Below are positions 1 to 8,300 of a stretch of 64,000 nucleotides of DNA, piece after piece. The notes under the pieces were generated by a model that saw only the letters and a list, made by a program, of their open reading frames with translations, made no database searches and had not been told where the DNA came from. The translations under genes were made by a program, and so were the position numbers. The stretch comes from CADEER01 sp965216585 (lineage in GTDB: Bacteria; Desulfobacterota; Binatia; HRBIN30; CADEER01): contig CBDCGC010000003.1 in NCBI GenBank assembly GCA_965216585.1, positions 806,001 through 870,000 of the forward strand. Direction: 5' to 3'. How positions within the stretch are numbered: the first letter of the stretch is position 1; each line of letters begins with the position of its first letter.

Positions 1-38
1 CCAGAATTTCCGGAATTCACCGGCCAGATTTTCCGGAA
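1..38. repeat. 15-bp direct repeat at window edge (possible IS terminal repeat)
   Basis: CCAGAATTTCCGGAA (1-15) recurs as CCAGATTTTCCGGAA (24-38) with one mismatch and a 23-bp period. Multiple short direct repeats of this kind are known at the ends of IS21-family elements, so this may be the right end of an element lying mostly left of the window. No transposase is visible here to confirm that. Confidence 0.4.
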
Positions 39-385
39 CCTACACGGCCTAGACCGGCAGCCAACAGAGACGATGCCAAGGAAGATCCTCCCCACGAACA
101 AAGAGCTGAGTCAGAACGGACAATCGGAACTCGGCACGACAGGAGACCCTTGGTCGCCGGAGGCTCGCGAAATATTGGACAACACCTGCATGCAGTATAC
201 ACGAGATCTGATCGCAGAATCGCAGAAGCCGCTGATTACGAGGGCGCTGAGTACTCCCGGACACCCAAGTGTTTCTTGGGTTTCCGGGACTCAGGTGGTC
301 GGGAAATGACAGAAGTGGACACGAATCCGCACCCTATACACACCCAGCGTTCCTGGGTTTCGCAAGTGAATGTACCGAGCGATCC
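39..385. other. no gene recognised left of the insertion sequence
   Basis: Short open frames exist on both strands, but none resembles a known protein or has a convincing ribosome binding site. The only structure seen is a degenerate repeat with internal dyads, listed separately. The stretch may be the remnant of a region broken up by mobile elements. Confidence 0.4.
261..360. repeat. two similar hairpin-forming repeats
   Basis: ACCCAAG-TGTTT-CTTGGGT (263-281) and ACCCAG-CGTTC-CTGGGT (342-358) are related sequences in the same orientation about 78 bp apart. Both are flanked by ACACCC on the left and followed by TTTC. They could be REP-like units or remnants of a mobile element end; nothing shows a function. 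Confidence 0.35.
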
Positions 386-389
386 TTAG

Positions 390-1883
390 CTGCCCGTTGA
401 AGAATGGCTATCGTGGAGAGCCCGCGACACAATTTCCGGAAGAACCGAAAATTTCGAGATCGTAGCAAAATTGTCGGAAATGCCGGTGGAAGTTGGCGGC
501 GCGGTAGATCGAGGCTTTCAATGCCCTCATGGGGCCCCCTGCCACCTCGAATATGGCAGAAAGTACAGCCGAAAGTTCGCTCATCCCACCCTGCAGTGTC
601 CGCGGTGTACCGACTCCAAACAGCGCGAGCATTATGATGTTCAGATTGTGTGCTGCCGAACGCATCAGGTGGCTCTTGGAGACGTTGGCCACTCCCCGTA
701 GCCATGTTCGCCGCCCCCCTCCGGTCTCACACACGTGAGCAAAGGTTCGCTCGGCCCGCTCACTGCGTAACCTACCAAGCTTTCGACCCCGCCGTCCTCG
801 TATCCGTCGTCGATTGTTGTACACCGCGCGCTGTTGCCCCTCGGGTTTGCCGACCCACTTTCGACGACCGCGTGCCGGCTCGGCCGCGTAGGTCCTTACG
901 CCATATTGCTCCTCGAGCTGCTGCAGTGTCTCGGCCTTGTGATACCCCTTGTCGAGCACTACTTCGTCGATTTGATTTGTACTGCCCGACACCTCTAGAT
1001 TCTCGCGACTGAGCTCCACCGTTACCGCTACTGTGTCGGCGTCTCCATCATCGGCCCGGTGGATGACCGCTCCAACGATCACCTCGCTGTCGAGGTCCAC
1101 TGCGTGCTCGGCCTTGTAGGCCAGGTGCGTGCGACCATCCTTCATCTTGGTCACACGGCTGCTCGGGTCCGTGCTCGACTTCCACTCCTTGTTCGAGGTC
1201 TTCTTCCCCTTGCGTTTCTTATCGAACCGGCGCAGATCCTCGTCGCTCGGATCCTCCATCCCCTCGGCTTCAGCCAGCTGCCTCAAGTACGTCTTCCAGT
1301 CCTCTCCCGTGTCCCGACGCACCAGCGACTTCATCGCTGCATTCGCCTCGAGTGTCGTGGCGTCCACCGCGATCGTCTTCCCCTTCAACAGTCCGTGCTC
1401 CACGGCCAGCTGCAGCACGAAGCGAAACACCTCTTCGAACACTTCCTCGGGCAAACGCTTGCGGGTCCTCGTCATACTCGAATGTTCCGGGCTTGTCTCT
1501 TCTCCCTCCAGGCCCAAGAACGATCGCAGTGACAGGCTGTCCGCACATCGCCACGCGATCCCCCGCTGCGAGCTCAGCCCTTCAAAGTACCCGACAATCA
1601 CCATCCGGAAATACACCCCCGGCTCGATCGACGGTCGTCCTCGCCCATCGGCGTAGTGCGGTTCGCACAGCTCCTCCACCCGCTCGTCGAATCCTCCAGC
1701 ACTCAGCACCTTGTTCAGCTTCTCGTAGAACACGTGCCCCGGTGATCGCGGCATCTTCGTTGCCGACAACCACATGCTCCGCTGCTTCCCGCCCCGCCGC
1801 CGCATCGACATCTGCTACTTCCTCCCAACCGTCACCACTCTTATCATACCGGCCGGCTCGGGTCAGATTTTTTCAACGCGCTG
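390..1883 (-). mobile_element. complete IS1182-like insertion sequence with TTAG target duplication
   Basis: The transposase gene is bounded by imperfect terminal inverted repeats. The left end reads CTGCCCGTTGAAGAA (390-404); the right end, read inward on the minus strand from 1883, is CAGCGCGTTGAAAAA, matching at 12 of 15 positions. TTAG lies immediately outside both ends (386-389 and 1884-1887), consistent with a 4-bp target-site duplication and an intact insertion. The right end stops 2 bp beyond the stop codon of the next gene, so that gene was not disrupted. Confidence 0.8.
408..1811 (-). CDS. IS1182-like DDE transposase
   Basis: This 467-residue protein is the only gene of the insertion sequence and would catalyse its cut-and-paste transposition. 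The N-terminal third has the DUF772-like helical region (GRPSIEPGVYFRMVIVGY, around residues 58-75) typical of IS5/IS1182-type transposases. The RNase-H-like catalytic core follows, with probable acidic residues D150 (in TIAVDATTLEA), D287 (EVVLDKGYH) and E354 (AERTFAH). The tail HNLNIIMLALFGVGTPR is also characteristic. The ATG at 1811 has a strong GGGAGGAAG ribosome binding site. The frame is intact, so the element may be active. The exact IS family would need comparison with ISfinder. Confidence 0.9.
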   Translation of the reverse strand: MSMRRRGGKQRSMWLSATKMPRSPGHVFYEKLNKVLSAGGFDERVEELCEPHYADGRGRPSIEPGVYFRMVIVGYFEGLSSQRGIAWRCADSLSLRSFLGLEGEETSPEHSSMTRTRKRLPEEVFEEVFRFVLQLAVEHGLLKGKTIAVDATTLEANAAMKSLVRRDTGEDWKTYLRQLAEAEGMEDPSDEDLRRFDKKRKGKKTSNKEWKSSTDPSSRVTKMKDGRTHLAYKAEHAVDLDSEVIVGAVIHRADDGDADTVAVTVELSRENLEVSGSTNQIDEVVLDKGYHKAETLQQLEEQYGVRTYAAEPARGRRKWVGKPEGQQRAVYNNRRRIRGRRGRKLGRLRSERAERTFAHVCETGGGRRTWLRGVANVSKSHLMRSAAHNLNIIMLALFGVGTPRTLQGGMSELSAVLSAIFEVAGGPMRALKASIYRAANFHRHFRQFCYDLEIFGSSGNCVAGSPR

Positions 1884-1889
1884 TTAGAG

Positions 1890-2363
1890 TTAGGCCCCGG
1901 CATGACGCACAAGAACGGGACCAAATGTGCGTTCCAAGTCAGCACGGAAGCGTCGGTAGTTGTAACACGACCCGAAAACCGTAAGCCTTGCGCCGCCCAC
2001 AAAGACCACACGAATGGGAGCACCGAGCCAACGGCTTCTACGAATCTCGCTGACATCAACCACGTCAGAGAAGGAATGTCGTCCTGTCTCCACTAGGTTG
2101 AACCAACGTGTTGAAATCGTGGAACCGTCAACTCGTATTACTCTCGCAACACCGAAGGCACACATCAACGCCGCAAGCATCAGGATGCTCCCACCAACGA
2201 AATCCGTTACCCGAGCCACTGGAGGCACTTCATCGAAGTGCCCCCACATCACGTGCGGCAGCCAGAACCGCGCCAGTCCGGCAGCCATTACGACGCCATA
2301 AAGTGTCTCGAACGCAGGGAGCACGAAATAGCTCGTCGGCGAATCTTTTGAATCGTGGTTCAA
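1890..2363 (-). CDS. small membrane protein abutting the Rhs gene, candidate immunity protein
   Basis: The protein has 157 residues and is not recognised by name. Two hydrophobic segments are visible (about residues 18-40 and 53-75), followed by a soluble C-terminal half of about 80 residues rich in beta-forming residues that could be a PH-like domain. The start is a TTG immediately after the TAG of the Rhs gene with no spacing, so translation is probably coupled to it. Position directly 3' of an Rhs C-terminal tip is where cognate immunity genes sit. Because the Rhs tip is itself hydrophobic, a membrane-embedded immunity protein is plausible. The role is inference. The gene ends two bases before the target duplication of the insertion sequence. 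Confidence 0.6.
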   Translation of the reverse strand: MNHDSKDSPTSYFVLPAFETLYGVVMAAGLARFWLPHVMWGHFDEVPPVARVTDFVGGSILMLAALMCAFGVARVIRVDGSTISTRWFNLVETGRHSFSDVVDVSEIRRSRWLGAPIRVVFVGGARLTVFGSCYNYRRFRADLERTFGPVLVRHAGA

Positions 2364-5300
2364 CTAGAACTCTGGAAGTGGATCGAAAATTGGCTCTCCT
2401 AAGACATCTAGGACTGTAGCGAAATCCAAAGCCAACACCGAAAACACTGCCCCAACCACAGAATCTGTAACGAAGCCTTGGGATGCGCCTGCTAGCAGGT
2501 AGCCAGATACACCACCCGTCAACACGCCAAGTAGAATATCAAATTCGCGGTTCGCAGGCGACGATACCCCCACTAGCCGTCGATTCAGCTCCCCAACGAT
2601 CAGTGAAGACAGTGCACCGGTAGCTGCCGCAGGGAGACCGAGGGACGCGACAGCGCCACCAGCGAACCCCGCCGCAAACGCCGGAATGAACGCGTCATTC
2701 AGGATTCCTATCGTACCCCCGTTGATCAGGCCGGAAATCGTGCCGCTCAGTGCACCGGCTGCAACAATCTCCGAGAATGTACGAGTTCCGTAGGGATCCA
2801 AGCGATTAATCGGATCCTGGCGTGCATAGCGGTACAGATTCATGTCCTGACCGACAAAGCGTGCTGCATCGGCAGCGAGCCAACGTCCCAAACCGGAGTC
2901 GTAGTCGCGCGCACCAAAACGAACGAATCCGCTGTCCCCGTCCTGAATGCCACCCGCAAACCCAAACGGCTGAAACAGCGGATCGGTACCCGCGACGCCG
3001 AACTCGTCGTAGTCGATCTCTTCGACGGTGCTGCCGGTTGCTCCGTCGACCTCAGTGATGAGCCGCACACTGCCGAGGTGGTCGCTGATGATGCTGTAGG
3101 TCGTCGTCTGCCCGGGTGCGGGGTCATCGTGGCGGATGATCGCACTCGGCACGTTGCTCTTGCTCGCGTAGACGAAATCTGAGACCAGATTGCCGCTGCC
3201 GTCGAGCTCCGCCACGGGGTTGAGCTGATCGGTGTAAATCCACTGCTTCTGCAGTGTCCCGCCGACCTTCTTCCCGGTGCGCCGGTTGCGGCCGTCGATC
3301 ACGTACTCGATCACCGGCCCCGACGGCGGTGTGACGCTTCTGAGGTTGCCGAGTTGGTCGTAGTCGTAGGTAGTCGTGCCGCTGGGGTCAGTCTTGGTGA
3401 GTAGCTCACCGTTGTCGGTGTAGGTGTACGTTGTAGTGGTTGGGCCCTGGGTCAGGGTGAGGAGTCGGTCCTGGTCGTCGTAGGTCGCCGTGGTGATGGT
3501 GCCCTGGGCGTTGAAGCTGCCTGCGGCTCGGTTTCCGTTGGCGTCGTAGAGGTACTCCGACAAGATGGTGGTGCAGGCGTCTTCTGCGCAGACGCGGTAG
3601 AGCCTGCCGGCTGTGTCGTACTTGTAGTGCCGCTCCTTCACCTGCGCTGGGTTGGGGGCAATCGTCTTAGTCTCGATGATGCTGGTGATCCGCCCCAGAT
3701 CGTCTCGGGTGTAGACGAAATCGAGCATCTCGACGCCGTTGTGGCGCACCTCGTAGTGGATGAGCTGGCCGAAGAGGTCGTAGTCGTAGGTGTCGTCGAT
3801 GGTTCCCGCGCCTTCGGTGATGGTGGTGCCGGTGAGCAGGCCGTTGTTGGGGTCACGGGTCAGTGTCATCGCCCCGGCCTGGATGAGCAGATCGTCATCG
3901 TCGTAGGTGAAGCTCACCGCGGGCTCGCTGCCCACCTGCAGGCTCTGGATCCTCAGACTGTCGTCGTAGGTTCGGGTCACACTCGCAGTGGTGATCCCCA
4001 CCCCGCTCCAGGTCTCGGTCGTCTGCAGAGCCCCGTCGTAGGCGAAGTCGAGGGTCGCATCGGCGCCGCTGATCTGGGTGAGGTTGCCGGTCAGCGCGTC
4101 GTAGGTGTGATCACGTACCTCGCCACTGGGCTGCAGCGTGATCAAGTCGAGTCTTCCCGAGGTGTCGTAGTCGAAATCCACCTGCTTGCCGTCGGGGCGG
4201 GTCACCACGTCCACCTGCCCGTCGTCTGTGTAGGTGGTGGTGGTCGTGACCGTGGCCAGCGGTGGGCTCACCTGCGGCGGGTTGTAGGTGGTCTCGAGGT
4301 TCACCGCGGTGTAGGTGAAGTCGTGTGCTGGTCTTCCGGGTGGGATCACTTGGGTTACGTTGCCCGCATCGTCGTAGGAGAAGCCGATCTCCCGTCCGTC
4401 GGGCAGGATTTGCTTGTTCACGCGCACGTCGGCGTCGTACTCAAAGGTGACGGTTCGATTGAGGGCGTCGGTGACGCTCTTCAGTTGCCCCTCGGACTCG
4501 GGCGGGTAGCCCCCCGCGATGTCTGTCAGGTCCACGTAGTCGAACTCCGTCACTCGTGTCTCCGCCGTGTCGGGGTCCGGGCCTTCCTTGACCCGGATCA
4601 CCCGCCCCTCAGCATCATACTCCTGGCGGGTGGGGTGTACACCGGAAAGCTCGGTCTTCACCACGCGGCCCTGCGCGTCCAGCGTCGTGGTGGTCTGCCG
4701 GCCCTCCGGGGTGGTGTCGGTGAAGGTGTTGGTCACCGCGTCGTAGGTTCTCGTCACCGTGCGGCCGTTGACGCTGACCGTGTCGGTCTGATTGGTCAGG
4801 CTCAGCGGATCATTCGGATCGGTGATGGTCGCTGTGCTGCTTGCTTCGACGTCTGCCAACAGCCCGCCCGGTGTGGAGATTTCGGTGTTGGCCGGGATCG
4901 GCGCCTGCATGCCGAAGCGCGGATCCGGACCCGGCTCTGAGAGCTGTACGGTACCGTCGGCCTCCGTCGTCGTGGTCGACTGATCCACGCCCGTGAGTAC
5001 GGTCCTCTGCGTGCCGTCGGCGAAGGTGGTGGTGCGCAGCTCCTCTTCGGTGGGCAGGAACTCCACCTTGTAGGTGGTCTGCACGCCCTCGGCGGTTTGG
5101 TCCTCTACCTCGTAGCCGCCCGCTATGTCTGTGCGGGTGAGCGTGTGACCGCCGCCGACCGGGTCCAGCGTGCTCTCCAGCCGGCCCTCGGTGCCGTAAC
5201 TGTAGGTCGTCTCGTTGGTTCTCGGATCGGTCACCTTGGTCATCAGCCCACCGGCGGTGTACTCGAACGTGGTGGTCTCGCCGCCGGGGTTCTGGATCGA

Positions 5301-8300
5301 CTGGGCGTAGCCGTTTGCGTCGTAGGTAATGATGGTCTGCTGCCCGAAGGGGCCGGTGATCACCAGGTCTCCGGCGGGCAGGCCGCGATCGAAGGTGGTC
5401 TCGTTGCCGTCGCGGTCGGTCACCTTGGCCAGGCGGCCCTCGCTGTCGTAGTCGAACTCGTAGATGACCACTCCGTTCAGCGTGTCGATCGTGCGCAGGT
5501 GTCTGCCGCTGGCGGAGAAGACGTGCATCTCGGAACCGCTCGGTGCGGCGATGACGATGTCCCCTACGCCCGAGAATCCGGGGAGGGGCGGTACCACCTT
5601 GCGCACACGCAGGTTTCCGAAGTCGTTGATGTAGAGCGTGCCGTCGGGGGCCACCGCCAGCGCCTCGGGCCCATTGAAGCGGGCCGCTGCGGCAGGGCCG
5701 CCGTCGCCGTCGAAACCGGTGGTGTTCAGCGCCACTCGCCGTCCGGCAAGTGCGGTGACGATGCCGTCCGGGCCGATGCGGCGCACCCGGTCGTAGGCAT
5801 GGTCGGAAACATACAGAGAACCATCTGCGCCGAAAGTGACGCCTGCCAGATCGAAGAACCGGGCGTCGGTGGCCAGGCCTCCGTCACCCGAATCGCCCGC
5901 GATACCGCTACCCACTGAGAAGTAGCGCCGCCCCGCAGTATCCAGACGGTTGATGCGACTGGACGAGGCGCCAGAAACGAGGATCGTGCCGTCTTCGGCC
6001 ACGGCGATGTCGATGTTCGTTCCGAAGAATCTGGCCTGCGTTGCGGGAATACCCTCCCCAGTGTTGCCCTGGGTGTTGTTAGGGCCCTCGCCAGCAAGCG
6101 TCCAGATGATTCCGTCGGTGCCCACGCTGCGCACCCGGCGGTTTGCCTCGCCGAAGTATATCGTTCCGTCGCCCGCCACACGCACGTTCACCGGGGTGTC
6201 GAGCTGTGCGCTCAGCGCCTGCCCGCCGTCGCCACACTGGGCTCCATTGTTGGACGAGAAACACCTCGTCCCGTCCCCGACCACCGTATCAATCCTGTTG
6301 GCCGAGAAGTCGATCTTGCGAATCCGGTGAGACTCGGCGAAATACAGCGCTCCATCTGGTCCGAAAGAGATGCCAGCCGGGTTGATCAGCGCCGTCGTGG
6401 GCGCAGCCCCCTCGCCAGTGTCGGTTCCACCCCCCGCAGCCACATTCACTGTGCCGTCGTCGTTCACGCGGAAGATCTGCGTCGTATTGAACGGCAGTCT
6501 TGCGGAGACATAAAGCTGGCCTTGCTCGTCGACCGCCACGCCGAATACGTGAGACAAATCCAGCTCCGTGCCGAGCGTCACACCATCGACAAACGACACC
6601 GAGTTGAGCACCCCGCCGCCGATCACCGTATCCACCACGCCACCGATCTGCTCGGCCGTGCGTGTCCCCCCATCGCCGGCATCCACCTGCCCGGTGGCCG
6701 GATCGTAGACCCGGTGGGCATCCAGGCTCCAGCCACCCAACCCGATCTCGCGCGCGTCCCAGTTCCCAAGAAAAGTCTCAAACTGTATTCCACTCCCCAC
6801 CTCGGATCTCGCCACCGTGCCCGTCGAAAACCCTACACCGGACACGCGCGCGAAGGCCCGCAAGCCGTCGAACGGCGTTTCGGAGACGATCGGATAGATG
6901 AACTGCACACTAATCGTCACCGGCTGGCGCCCCTGCACGAGTCGCCCATAGGCATCCAGCCCATCCCAGGTGAACTCGTACTCCTGGTTGGGCAGTGGCG
7001 GGAAGACTTCTACGAACCGGCGGCCGGCCACTTCGATCAATACCTCAGCGCGCAGCACCGAAGCGGGCACTGTTGGACCGCTGATCGGAATCGTGATCAA
7101 CCGCGAGGAGTTCTCGTTTTGTCGATCACTGCGATAGCTGATCGAATGAGGGCTGCCGATGACCTCCGCCTTCTTTCTCAAAGCTTGATTCTGGAAGTCG
7201 ATCTCCCCATCGGCCGAAATATCGGGTGCATCCAATCGATCGCCGTCCGGACCACCCAGCGGCAAACCGCCGTTGGCCGGTATTGCGTCCCCCGGAGGTC
7301 CCGACGGATAGTTGGCGTCCCAGGGCGCGAAGAAGTTTATCGACAATCTCCAAACGGGCGTTCCAAGTGAGTAGCGCCCCGCCAGCTCTATTCTCTCATT
7401 GGTACTTACGCCGAGCTGGGTGAGGATCGTCTCGTCGTCTCCGTCCGCGTCGCCGTCGCCATCGGCGTCAATGTCCGCTTCCCCGCCGGTGACGCCGACG
7501 ATGTTGAGCACACGGCCGTTCTCCGAAGATACCCACTGCGCTTCTTCGCTGTCGTAGTAACCTAACGGCACGATGGTGCCGACGGGAATGTTGATGAAGT
7601 CCTCGACGTAGTAGGCGATCGGCTGATCGAGTTCGACCGTATCCTCCGGATCCACACCGTCGGCCGTGATCTCGAAAGCATAGGTATAGCCACTGGTGGG
7701 CGGCAGCTCTCCTGGCATCGCCTCGGGGCCCAGGTCTCCCACCGTGTACTCGCTGATGCGTACGTCTAGCGAGGTCACTGGTATTCTAGTGCCATCGGGC
7801 TCGACGATATCGGCCCCTGTGCCCGGTGGGATCATCACTACGGCCTTTCTCGTACCGCTGGCGTCGGTCTCCTCGCTGCCCTCGATCACCTGAAACGGCG
7901 CTGCCGCCGTGGTCGTCACCGTGCTCACCACCGGATCGGGGTGGATCATCGCCACCGCCGGTGCTTGTTCTGTGTCCTGCCACGGTACTCTTACTGTTCG
8001 CTGAACCGGCAGCCGGTTGTCCTCTTCGTACTCATAGACCACGGTCACAGTGCCGCCGCCGTTGACGACAAGGTCGAAAAAGCCGTCGTTGCGGGTGCGG
8101 GTGTGGCCGTAGTCGGGGCGGTCCAGGACCGAGACCTTCACGCCGCGAAGCGGGGTGCCCTGGCGGTCGGTGACCTGTCCTCTGAGGACAGCCACCCGCT
8201 CGGGCTCTACCGTTTCTGTGAGTCCCACCTGCACCGGGTCGGGCCCGGCGTAGAGGAACTCCACCCGCGCATCGGTGGTGCTCACCACCGTGCGGTCCAG

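Noticed and set aside
73..309. 78-codon plus-strand open frame left of the insertion sequence
   Set aside because: No ribosome binding site, no recognisable motif, and the region contains hairpin repeats.
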